Shown here piece after piece: positions 1 through 7,631 of a stretch of DNA of 21,205 nucleotides. The notes below the pieces were generated by a model that searched no databases, was not told the origin of the DNA, and saw only the letters and a list, made by a program, of their open reading frames with translations. Source of the stretch: Hyphochytrium catenoides (taxonomy: Eukaryota > Sar > Hyphochytriomycetes > Hyphochytriales > Hyphochytriaceae); contig FLMG01003410.1 in the NCBI GenBank assembly GCA_900088475.1, positions 4,756-25,960 on the forward strand, given 5' to 3'. Made by a program: the position numbers and the translations under genes. The number at the start of each line of letters is the position of its first letter. The stretch's first letter is position 1.

Positions 1-403
1 CTCTGCCACTTGATAGAGGGTGACCTTTACACCAGGAACCTGCTCTGCGCCATCCTTGACAGCCTCGGCCATCTAGATGAAGAAGAGAGAAAGAGAAAGA
101 GAGAGAGAGAAGGAGAGAAAAAGAGAAAGTGAGGGTTAATAGACAAAGAGATCTCGAGGGACTGTGAAACCGGACCACGAGGGTAGTCGAGGATTGTCTA
201 CTATGACCAGGAGGCGTACCTGACAGTCTTTCACTCTCGTCTCTCTTCCTCTCTCCTTAACTCTTCTCCTCTTTCTCTCTCACTCTCTCTCTCTCTCTCT
301 CTCATTCTCTAAATGCCCCCCTCGGCCTGCCGAGTCGTCCTCATACCTTGTAAATGTGCCCATACATAGAGTAGAAGACAATGAAGATGTTGGTCTCAGA
401 CAT
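1..403 (-). CDS. wrbA: WrbA-family NAD(P)H:quinone oxidoreductase, flavodoxin fold (5' part, truncated by window edge)
   Basis: Two exons are visible on the minus strand. Exon 1 (403-347) encodes 19 residues ending SMYGHIYK, then a GTATGA donor. Exon 2 starts at 72 after a CTAG acceptor with MAEAVKDGAEQVPG and reads through KVTLYQV to base 1 with no stop. The intron (346-73) is phase 0 and GA/CT rich. The FYSMYGHI segment followed by an A-V-x-x-G-A helix is the FMN-phosphate loop and first helix of WrbA/flavodoxin-like quinone reductases (YYSMYGHI in bacterial WrbA). Members of this family bind FMN and reduce quinones by two electrons in the cytosol, limiting redox cycling; that role is inferred from family only. 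About 150 C-terminal residues should lie outside the window. The ATG at 403 is chosen because the beta-1 strand (NIFIVFYS) begins five residues later, as usual for the fold. Confidence 0.85.
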
Positions 404-596
404 CTTTCCCTTGCCCTGCGAACTAAGAGCTCTGCACAGCTGCGGATCCGTGGCGCGAGAAGCAAGGGAAGGAGCTCTCCGAGAGAGAGGATGGCCGCCA
501 GAGTGAGAGAGAGATTGAAAAGAGACAGAGGTCCGCAGGAGTGAGGGAGAGAGAAGATGTTGTCTGAGCTTTGAGACTCTGAAGGCCATCAGGCTC

Positions 597-604
597 TTTA
601 TATA
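597..604 (-). promoter_or_regulatory. TATA-like element upstream of the WrbA-like gene
   Basis: The minus strand reads TTATATAAAG here, about 195 bases before the WrbA-like ATG at 403. Its position would allow a long 5' leader. AT-rich octamers occur by chance, and oomycete-type promoters usually lack TATA boxes, so this is a weak call. Confidence 0.2.
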
Positions 605-710
605 ATGACAGCCCTGAGGTCACTCTTACTCCGGCGATCCAGCTTTGCTTCTTTCGGGATAATGAGTTTCAGAGCTCAAGCTTTGGAGAGACGAGGGGAA
701 CAAGATACAG

Positions 711-714
<4 letters not shown>

Positions 715-750
<36 letters not shown>
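715..750. repeat. (GA)n microsatellite
   Basis: About 36 bases of near-perfect GA dinucleotide, within a longer purine-rich stretch that reaches about 935 and includes a second run at 894-919. Confidence 0.95.
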
Positions 751-754
<4 letters not shown>

Positions 755-1505
755 GAGAAAGAAAAAGGGGGGAAAGCGCGAGAGGGAGGATTTTGAGAGG
801 ACAAGACGAAGATGAAGAAAAGTTGCAGGGAAGATGACAGAGGAGGAGGGGAAAGAGAGAGCGAGAGAAGACGACGACGGAGAGAGTTGACAAAGAGAGA
901 GAGAGAGAGAGAGAGAGAAGAAAGAAAGAGAGAGAGAGCTCTTCCCAGCACTGTGTAGCAGGCGTACAAAGAAATTTTAACCTCGCTCCTCCGATCAGAA
1001 CAAGAAAGATACCACCCATCAACCCTCGCCAAACACAGGCTATGTGACAAACCCAGTGCCTCAACAAACCCTGAAGATCATTACTACTGGCTAATTATCG
1101 TTGGTCAAACACAACCTAGTGCTCAAACTCACTGACTCGTTAGATAAGAAGCCAAAAGGTTTTCTTTCTGTTCATGACCTTTCATGGCCAAGATCCATAA
1201 TAATAATGTTCATTATGTTATCTTAGTATGTTCAAAGACTGTATTTTGGCAGTAGTAATACAGGTTCGCATCTTCATCTTTCTTGAAGCTCTCACATCTC
1301 TCTTTCTCCTCCTTGGCTCTGTCTTTCTCCTCTCTCTCTGTTCCTCTGCGGCTCTCTCGTTCTTTCTCCTCTCCCTCAGTTCTTCCCTGTTCCTCTTCTC
1401 TCTCTCGCTGCTTCCTCTTCCGTAGGGCTACAGCTGGAGTTGTCCCTCCTGGTCTTGGACGGCTCCCTCATTGAACTCTTCAAAGGGATGTGAACGTAGT
1501 TTAAT

Positions 1506-1509
<4 letters not shown>

Positions 1510-1580
<71 letters not shown>
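1510..1580. repeat. (GA)n microsatellite, about 71 bases
   Basis: Nearly uninterrupted GA with a single interruption near 1552. It is one of the longest pure tracts in the window and a candidate triplex (H-DNA) former. Confidence 0.97.
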
Positions 1581-1940
1581 CTAGTGGGAACACAGAGTGA
1601 CGCGCAAGCTGAGGACCGTAACGGCGTATCCACCAGAAGAAAGATTGAAGACAAGAGGTCTGACACGAGGTCTGACAGAAGATCTGTAGCGTAGTGTCTC
1701 ATTTGCCGCGGTTTAGTTAACATTAGCGCTTACACCATACTAACAGAGTAAGGTCCCTCTCTCTCTCTGTGTCTTCCTCTCTTTTCCTCTCTCCCTCCTC
1801 CTCGCTCCTCCTCCATATCAAGCTCGTGTTATTTTGTGAATGCTTCACATGGCAGAGCCTCTGCAGATGCTTTGCCTCTTGCACGCTTTGCTCCATAGTT
1901 CAAGCACGGCTACAATCTGGCTAAGTCTGCGGATGCACTT

Positions 1941-3155
1941 CTAGACTGCGCCTTTCCCGGGGGGTCCTGCATTAAGCGAAGGAGGACTTGGGATTGTCTG
2001 CTTGGCCATGCCAGCCGTGAGCTCATCGACGTAGACATAGGAGTCAGGATGATTGTGGATGCGCTCACTGAACATGCGGGATACCGCGTGGGTGAGACAG
2101 AGCATGAACGGCACATTAAGGTTCGCGGCCATCCGCACACCGTAAGCATTGTCATAGACCTTCAGCTTCAGCGCCGGCTCTGGATGGTTATTCACATACC
2201 AGAGAGAATTTTCAAAAGACATGCAGCTCTCCTCCACCCGCGCTGGGCAGCCAGCAAGCACTGCCTCCGGAGTAATGGCAAACTGAGGCATAACGTGATA
2301 GTCTTTGTGAGAAGGGGTATCGTACGTAAGGCGGCAGAGAAGAGTCTTTCTTTCTTGTGCCGTCCCACCAGCGGTAAGGCCGTATAAATAAAAGTTCGAC
2401 CCATTCCATTGCATCATCGGAGCTCTATGGCCCTCCCCACGCCTCTGTACTAGCTCCAGAATAGGGACGTCTGCGCTGTTCTGCATGCGCGTAGTAGAGA
2501 CGAAGATGAGGCCACCGATGGTCTGCTCCGCTGAAAAGGCCGTGTGGATGTACGTATAGTGCATTCTGGCGCCGGGGCCAAGCACCTTTGTTGGCTCCAA
2601 TGACTTTCTGTTATACACCTCACAAAAGAAGCTCGAAGGATGGCTGTATTTGATGGGCACTGTCATCCCGCCAGGCGCAGCAGGATGTGGCGCATATTCC
2701 TCTTTGAGCAGGCCGAGAGCACGTTGATAAAAAGCGCTAACATCACCCTTTGTGAAGCCAGAGAAGAACTTCATAATTGAGTTGTTCTCATAAGGAAGCG
2801 GATCATTCAATACTATGCCCAGAAAGCGTAAGAAGTCTGCTTGCTGCTTTGCAATGACATTGTCCTTGCTATCAAAGACACTGGAAAGCGTCCGGGCCTT
2901 TGGTCTCTTCACCAGCCACTTGGGCAACTGGAAGCTTCCACACAATCCTTGAAGATCTTTCAATGTGCACTTTCCTTCAAGAGTGATATCGCCTGCTGAC
3001 AGGGTGAACTCGAAGACTGTGGCACCTAGACTACCGAATGTGACGCTCTGTAGAGTTATTGAGATTGAGCTATCGGCCCTGGGCACACTGACAGGAGCAA
3101 GAATGCCACCAATGACTGGCGCCGCCTTCGTGACCGCTTCGCCGTTGGCGACCAT
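1941..3155 (-). CDS. PX-like domain protein with beta-rich C-terminal domain
   Basis: Single-exon ORF of 404 residues, ATG at 3155, TAG at 1941-1943. Residues about 33-132 look like a divergent PX domain: beta-strand segments (SITLQSVTFG, TVFEFTLSAG), a proline-rich stretch (QLPKWLVKRPKA), then helices with the PX-like ending QQADFLRFLGIVLNDPLP. Canonical PX domains bind PI3P, but the usual basic R/K-Y pair of the binding site is not obvious, so lipid binding is uncertain. Residues about 160-385 are beta-rich with no transmembrane segment; the final strand-helix arrangement (ALKLKVYDNAYGVRM, then FMLCLTHAVSRMFSERI) recalls Tubby-C/LURP-one-type barrels, but I cannot assign it firmly. There is no signal peptide. 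If the PX call holds, it would be a cytosolic protein recruited to membranes. An initiator-like element lies 50-65 bases upstream. Confidence 0.75.
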   Translation of the reverse strand: MVANGEAVTKAAPVIGGILAPVSVPRADSSISITLQSVTFGSLGATVFEFTLSAGDITLEGKCTLKDLQGLCGSFQLPKWLVKRPKARTLSSVFDSKDNVIAKQQADFLRFLGIVLNDPLPYENNSIMKFFSGFTKGDVSAFYQRALGLLKEEYAPHPAAPGGMTVPIKYSHPSSFFCEVYNRKSLEPTKVLGPGARMHYTYIHTAFSAEQTIGGLIFVSTTRMQNSADVPILELVQRRGEGHRAPMMQWNGSNFYLYGLTAGGTAQERKTLLCRLTYDTPSHKDYHVMPQFAITPEAVLAGCPARVEESCMSFENSLWYVNNHPEPALKLKVYDNAYGVRMAANLNVPFMLCLTHAVSRMFSERIHNHPDSYVYVDELTAGMAKQTIPSPPSLNAGPPGKGAV

Positions 3156-3205
3156 TATTGCTCACTGCCGTTTGTACAGTCCCGAGGATTCGAATGCAGC
3201 AGAGT

Positions 3206-3219
3206 AAGCTGCGAAGTGA
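3206..3219 (-). promoter_or_regulatory. Oomycete-type initiator-like element of the PX-like gene
   Basis: The minus strand reads TCACTTCGCAGCTT, matching 11 of 14 positions of the oomycete core TCATTYYNCAWTTT. It sits about 64 bases before the ATG at 3155, a plausible transcription start position. The consensus is recalled from the oomycete promoter literature; use here is inferred. Confidence 0.35.
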
Positions 3220-3860
3220 CTCCAAGTCACAGTCAGGGATATGCCTAGCTCAGAAGATTGAGAGCTCCAAAGCAGAGACCCAATAATCTTCAGAAAGAAA
3301 GGCGGGATGTCTCTGTCCAATGTCAGAAGCGCAGAATGGAAGAAGTGTTGTCTTGTGTCTGATGTGGTGTAGGACAGCGCCCTCATCAGACAGACAGAAT
3401 AATACAAACCATAGTGTTATTCTAGAAAGAGATATATACGAGACGCCCCACTTCCGAAAAAGTGGAACGAGAGAACACGATGCTGGTGGTTATGAGAGAC
3501 AGAATGAGAGCTTCACCAGACAGAGTAGAGTAAAAGTATAACAAACTCCTGTGAGAGGCCGTAAGAGATGGAGGATAAAGCTATCGTAGATATTGATAGG
3601 ACGAGATAGAGTGGCTGTTCTGCTTCTGAACTCTTTGAAGCTGGCTCAAAGACTCACAGAGGAAAATCCAAATTCTGACCTGTCCTGATCCTACGCCGCC
3701 TGGCAGCAGGTACGAGGGTATTGGTCTGAACAGCTGCCACTGTTACCCAATCCTATGCCATACATCACCCTCTAGACTGCATAAGGAGGCCTCTACCTTA
3801 TTCACGAGGTTTTCTGGACTACATAAAGTAATGGGGGACTGTGATATTAGTATAAAACCA
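3220..3860. other. Intergenic, no gene seen
   Basis: This stretch is mixed-composition, less repetitive than other spacers, and holds only short shadow ORFs. It probably contains the upstream part of the PX-like promoter and the 3' UTR of the small minus-strand gene ending at 3861. Confidence 0.5.
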
Positions 3861-4168
3861 TTAATTAGGCCTGGTCAGTGCTGTGAAGGCTCCCATGAGC
3901 ATATACGCCTTGTACTGTAGTCCATCATCATCCTGTTTATTCAGCTTGTGCGTCCTTTGTTTATTCACCACCTAGAAGAATCAATAAGAAAGGTTATCAC
4001 CAAACTGATTATCTGGCTCCTTATCCTATCAGGTTAGTCTTAGTAATCAGATAGTGATCCTTTAGCAAATGATTCTGCTGGTCTTCATCTGTAGACAAAC
4101 TCAACTTCTTCAGCAGGGTCTCCAAAGTCTCCAGTCTCCATCAGCTTCATCGCCGTATCGGAGCTCAT
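3861..4168 (-). CDS. Small two-exon protein of unknown function (about 60 residues)
   Basis: Exon 2 (3971-3861) follows a clean TTCTTCTAG acceptor and encodes 36 residues (beginning VVNKQRTHKLNKQDDDGLQY, ending GAFTALTRPN) before a TAA stop. Exon 1 is proposed as 4168-4097: ATG, then SSDTAMKLMETGDFGDPAEE, donor GTCTAC, phase 0, intron 125 bases. An alternative donor (GTTGAG, after PAEE) is also in phase and would drop three residues. The codons look coding: charged and amphipathic with no repeats, and the frame is kept across the junction. There is no signal peptide; the segment YKAYMLMGAFTAL could be a short amphipathic or buried helix. I do not recognise the family. Further 5' exons are possible, since an in-frame stop precedes the ATG by only a few codons. 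Confidence 0.5.
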
Positions 4169-4590
4169 CCAGACGATAGGGTAGGAAGAAGAAGACTAGA
4201 GCTGGAGCCACTTCACTAACTGTACAGCAGGGAGAGATCTGAGGAGTGCTGTGAAGACGGGTGCTGGCAAAGAAGGGGAACTGAAGGCTGAAGACTAAAC
4301 ACCACCGCAGCAGCATTGCAGACAGCGGACTTGGTCGGACGTCAGCAGTGTATGATTATTGATGAGGCTGCTGAAAGGGGGCTCAAGGACAACAGGGATA
4401 GAGCAAAAAGAAGGAAAAGGAGACTAGTATTGGAATGATAGACTGAAGAGGAGGTGCAGGATCTCGACAACCACCAGAAGGCATGAAGAGGAGGAGAGGA
4501 AGGATTCTGCTGCCACCCGCCATATATCTGAGAGATTGAAAGCAATGGAAGGCTACTGCGGACCTCTTTCTGTCATAATGACACGGTAGG
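4169..4590. other. Intergenic, upstream region of the first PGAP4-like gene
   Basis: Purine-rich on the plus strand (GGAGGAGAGG-type runs) and without a convincing ORF. It must contain the promoters of two divergent genes: the small gene at 4168 (-) and the PGAP4-like gene at 4591 (+). No TATA or initiator match stands out. Confidence 0.45.
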
Positions 4591-6213
4591 ATGGCGTTCA
4601 GGCGGCGAGGGATTGAGGAGCTGGAGGAGGGTACCACTCTTCTCGCGCCTCCTCCTCTCCTCTCTCTTGCCTCACTGTCAGGGCAGGGTAACCCTCGCAG
4701 CAACCTACAGCAGACGACCTCTTCTTCTTCACTCTCATTCCTTAGGCGACTAATTCATAGCTCATTGCTTCTTGAGGTCTCTCTTCCTCGTCTCGTTGTT
4801 TATGGCTTCTCCATCTGGCTTCTGGCGCTGCTCGTCCTCTTCCTGTCATGTAGAGAGAGCATGTACTCGCCTCTCAACTGGGAAGGCGCAGGGAAGCAGA
4901 AGATGTTGGAACATCATAGAGTAGTGGCGGAGGGACTTATCTGGGCCAGTACCATAGGGAACAGCTCTTTGGACTACATGCCTCGCTCCCCAACACAGAA
5001 CTTGACTGAGGAGGTCCGCCTGGTTGCTCTCTCTCATGAGAGAGTTGTCCCATACATCTACGCTCTCGTTGCTTCTCTCTTCCCTTCGCCCTACAACGCC
5101 CTCGGAGAACGAGACAAAGTCAGCGACGTCCGCAGCCTTCATATAGTTAACACGGCTCGAACAAGAGATGAAGACCGTCCAGCGACGAAAGCAGATTATC
5201 TGGCACCTCTTCGCTCTTTGCCCTTTATAACTATTCACGACCTTCCCGCTCTGTCTTCCTCTTCAGCAGCTACCAACGAAGTTAAAACCCCTGAAAAGCA
5301 GCTCCAAGTTTGGCTGCGGAGGCAGATCAGGGACTATATAGATGCCCTACGTGTCTGCTTACTGGACCGGGTTGGGCAAGAGGAGGCTCGAGAGGGACAG
5401 GTAAAGAGAAGAGATGGAGAACAACAGACTGTGAGAGAGATACAAGTGACAAGCCAGTCTAGCTGGTGCATTATCCTAGAGGAAGATGCCATCGCCACGT
5501 CCAGCTTCCTCAAGAAGTTCAAAGAAAGGGTGGCGGAGCCTCTTTCCGCTTCTCTTGGGGACGTTGCTTTCGTCAAGCTGTTCTTCAGTAACAAGTGGGA
5601 TGGTTTTGAAGATGTAGACAGAGTAGCAGTGGTCAGCGCGTGTCTCTTCCTCTCCTTCCTCATTTTGCTGTCTCTTGGAGGAGCTCGGATCTGTCTTTCC
5701 GTCGTCAGGCACAGAAAAAAGAAGGAACAGCACTCGTCTGGCTGTTCTTTCTCACCCCACAGACAGGGGAAAGTACCAAGAAGACTCCTTTTTGGGCGTC
5801 TCTCTCTCCTCTTTCTCTATATTTTCTCCCTGCTTCTCTCGTCTGCTCTTCTGATGGGCAAGCAGCACCTCAAAGGCCTGGTATTACCCTTCGTCAGTGG
5901 TTTGAGACCGATGCAGCACTTCATGGCCAACATTGCGATGGCGTATCCCTCAGACAGAGTGCCAGATCTCATTCAATTCTTAGAGCTTTACGTAGAAAGA
6001 GAGAGTGCGCCAGCTCCAATTGACTGGGTCATTGCTAGGGATTGGGTGGAGGAGAGGAAGAGAGAAGGCGGAAAGGAGGGAAAGATGCTGTCGTATGAGA
6101 TCGTTCCTTCTCTCTTCCAGCACATTGGGGCCTTCTCTAGCGGCACTGTCAGTGCCGGCAAGTACTTTGGAGACTATCAGAAGATGCCTCAAGATTCCCT
6201 GTTCCAAGCATAG
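4591..6213 (+). CDS. PGAP4/TMEM246-like GPI-glycan glycosyltransferase, copy 1
   Basis: Single-exon ORF of 540 residues ending in TAG. Layout: a 60-residue Ser/Leu-rich N-terminus; transmembrane segment at about 68-87 (type II anchor); start of a GT-A-like domain at about 140-215 (RLVALSHERVVPYIYALV, then SLHIVNTAR); acidic motif L-E-E-D-A at 296-300 in the hydrophobic strand WCIILEEDA; VKLFFSNKWDGFE at 328-340; two further transmembrane segments at about 343-366 and 399-422; then the second part of the catalytic domain (VPDLIQFLELY, FQHIGAFSSG at 509-518). A GT-A domain interrupted by a two-helix membrane hairpin is the hallmark of PGAP4, the Golgi enzyme that in animals adds GalNAc to the first mannose of GPI anchors. 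Its metal-binding motif there is EDD; this copy has EED. Sugar and acceptor in this organism are unknown. A diverged tandem copy follows at 7632. Confidence 0.75.
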   Translation: MAFRRRGIEELEEGTTLLAPPPLLSLASLSGQGNPRSNLQQTTSSSSLSFLRRLIHSSLLLEVSLPRLVVYGFSIWLLALLVLFLSCRESMYSPLNWEGAGKQKMLEHHRVVAEGLIWASTIGNSSLDYMPRSPTQNLTEEVRLVALSHERVVPYIYALVASLFPSPYNALGERDKVSDVRSLHIVNTARTRDEDRPATKADYLAPLRSLPFITIHDLPALSSSSAATNEVKTPEKQLQVWLRRQIRDYIDALRVCLLDRVGQEEAREGQVKRRDGEQQTVREIQVTSQSSWCIILEEDAIATSSFLKKFKERVAEPLSASLGDVAFVKLFFSNKWDGFEDVDRVAVVSACLFLSFLILLSLGGARICLSVVRHRKKKEQHSSGCSFSPHRQGKVPRRLLFGRLSLLFLYIFSLLLSSALLMGKQHLKGLVLPFVSGLRPMQHFMANIAMAYPSDRVPDLIQFLELYVERESAPAPIDWVIARDWVEERKREGGKEGKMLSYEIVPSLFQHIGAFSSGTVSAGKYFGDYQKMPQDSLFQA

Positions 6214-6535
6214 ATACAAGCCTCTATGTGCCGAGCACCACCCTCCTCCTCCTCCTACCTTATCCTCACTCTTGTCCTCCCTCGTTCAATCAAATCTTAG
6301 TGACAGCAGAGCAGCGGAGCCGACGACTTGGGGTGCTTATGATGCTTGTAGGACGTCAAAGTAATGAACGAAGCAGAAAGGAAGCGGCTATGTTATATTG
6401 CTGGACTGGATTAGCAGGATGGGTTAAAGCCATCCAAGGAGCCCTCCTACCTTGGCTGCTCCTGCGTGGTGCTCTTCCCTTATTTAAAAAAATAGGCACA
6501 TACCTTAAAGCTGCGCGCAGCAGGAACGGAAAGCG

Positions 6536-6682
6536 ATGGCATTCCGTTGGAACTATCGGAACCTGGGCATGCGTGAGCTCACAATTATCATCCTCCTCCA
6601 TTGTTTCCTGGCTTGCAGCGCGCCTAGTAACAAGCAACCTTCGCGTCTTCCTCTATCCAGCCATGCCATCAAGAAGTTCTGA
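6536..6682 (+). CDS. Candidate small secreted peptide (48 codons)
   Basis: ATG ORF of 48 residues. From its internal Met12 it reads MRELTIIILLHCFLACSA, a textbook signal-peptide shape (basic/short n-region, hydrophobic core, small residues at a likely cleavage site), followed by a 20-residue basic, Ser/Pro-rich tail ending AIKKF and TGA. An AT-rich TATTTAAAAAAATA lies about 45 bases before the ATG. It overlaps a longer open frame, so it may be chance. No family is recognised. Confidence 0.2.
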   Translation: MAFRWNYRNLGMRELTIIILLHCFLACSAPSNKQPSRLPLSSHAIKKF

Positions 6683-6976
6683 TTGCAAAGGTAGCTCCAT
6701 AAAGCGACGACTCCTAAGGATACCTTCGCCTGTTCCTCTCATGATCACCAGGAAAGCAACATGGCCCGATGGCAGCGCCGTTCAAGGTCACTCACAATCA
6801 ACGACTGCTGACGATGATCGCCGCAGAGATAAGAGCACGAAGCCTTTCATCACTTCTCTGATTTCTCGATTGAAGAGTCAGTGCATTGTACAGAGCGGAA
6901 ACGCACAACGCACATTGATGAATTCCGTATAAGAAAGCCCTAGATCTATAACCAGCACGGGCTTCTATGCATGTAT

Positions 6977-6992
6977 TGTACTGTACAGTACA
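6977..6992. repeat. Perfect 16-base palindrome
   Basis: TGTACTGTACAGTACA equals its own reverse complement. It lies about 45 bases after the end of the open frame at 6932. It could be a dimeric-factor binding site or a small cruciform; nothing distinguishes these. Confidence 0.6.
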
Positions 6993-7246
6993 GTGGGTGA
7001 ACTTTTTGTTTGCTCAGCTTGTTAATGGATACAAATTCTGAATAACAACCTAGTAGGCGCACCCAAGCCGTACAGTTTTGGTAGAACCTGGAGGTGCGGT
7101 ACGTAATCGTGATCTCAGGTATTGCCGTCGGTTAAGCACAAACGAAGAAGATAATCAAAGTGCGGTGTCGTCAAGGAGTTCTGATGTGGGCTTATTACAG
7201 TTGTATTCACAGTCTCTCTCCCTCTCTCTCTCTCTCCCAGTCTCTC

Positions 7247-7248
<2 letters not shown>

Positions 7249-7290
<42 letters not shown>
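7249..7290. repeat. (CT)n microsatellite upstream of PGAP4-like copy 2
   Basis: About 42 bases of pure CT inside a longer pyrimidine-rich stretch (7211-7315), roughly 340 bases before the ATG at 7632. Confidence 0.95.
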
Positions 7291-7295
<5 letters not shown>

Positions 7296-7631
7296 TCTCT
7301 CCCTCTTGTCTGTCCTTTGGTCTCGCGCCCCGTACTGTGCTACACTATCGGCCATCAAGGTCAATGTTTGTCGCACAGGGCAAACTCCACAGACGGGCAA
7401 CGCTTGTCCTCGCAGATCCAGAGCACAGTGCTCCTGGAGCCTTTCGTCCAGGGATGGGAGAGAGTCTACTTCTACCAGCCAGACGACGGGAAAGCCGGTT
7501 GCTGAGGGAAGAGAAGCAGAAGGGCAAGAGACAGCGCCGCCGCTTCTCCAAAGGCCTAGGAGAGTTCTTAGTCTTCTAAGGGCTTGGCAGCCCCCAGTCG
7601 TCTACAAGTGCTTCTGGTTTTCCCGGAGAGC

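Larger units (their letters stand above)
404..1940. other. Repeat-rich intergenic region
   Basis: This spacer lies between the divergent side of the WrbA-like gene and the 3' end of the PX-like gene. It is dominated by polypurine/polypyrimidine tracts (near 715-750, 894-919, 1260-1430 and 1510-1580). The long ORFs in it are translations of the repeats (runs of Ser-Leu or Arg-Glu). An ATG ORF at 605 has a basic, mitochondrial-presequence-like first 30 residues but runs straight into a GA tract. I see no convincing gene. Confidence 0.6.
6214..7631. other. Spacer between the two PGAP4-like genes
   Basis: A continuous ORF covers 6228-6932 but starts with GTG, has a Ser/Arg/Leu-rich composition without domain-like patterns, and matches nothing I recognise. 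A short signal-peptide-like ORF lies within (6536-6682). A 16-base palindrome is at 6977-6992 and a CT tract at 7249-7290. Near 7317-7505 there is an ORF ending with a plausible stretch (GWERVYFYQPDDGKAGC) but no supporting context. Confidence 0.45.

Noticed and set aside
605-796. ORF whose first 30 residues resemble a mitochondrial presequence
   Set aside because: It runs into a GA tract as Arg-Glu repeats, and no plausible donor or downstream exon was found.
669-1067. Minus-strand ORFs of 124-132 codons
   Set aside because: They are translations of GA/CT tracts (Ser-Leu runs) without domain features.
1434-1493. Possible terminal exon on the plus strand (LELSLLVLDGSLIELFKGM after a CTACAG acceptor)
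   Set aside because: Only 19 residues, and no upstream exon could be found to join it.
6228-6932. 234-codon open frame after the first PGAP4-like gene
   Set aside because: It starts with GTG, has an irregular Ser/Arg-rich composition and no motif; probably a chance opening.
7317-7505. ORF ending GWERVYFYQPDDGKAGC
   Set aside because: The last part looks protein-like, but there is no splice context, family match or continuation into the PGAP4-like gene.
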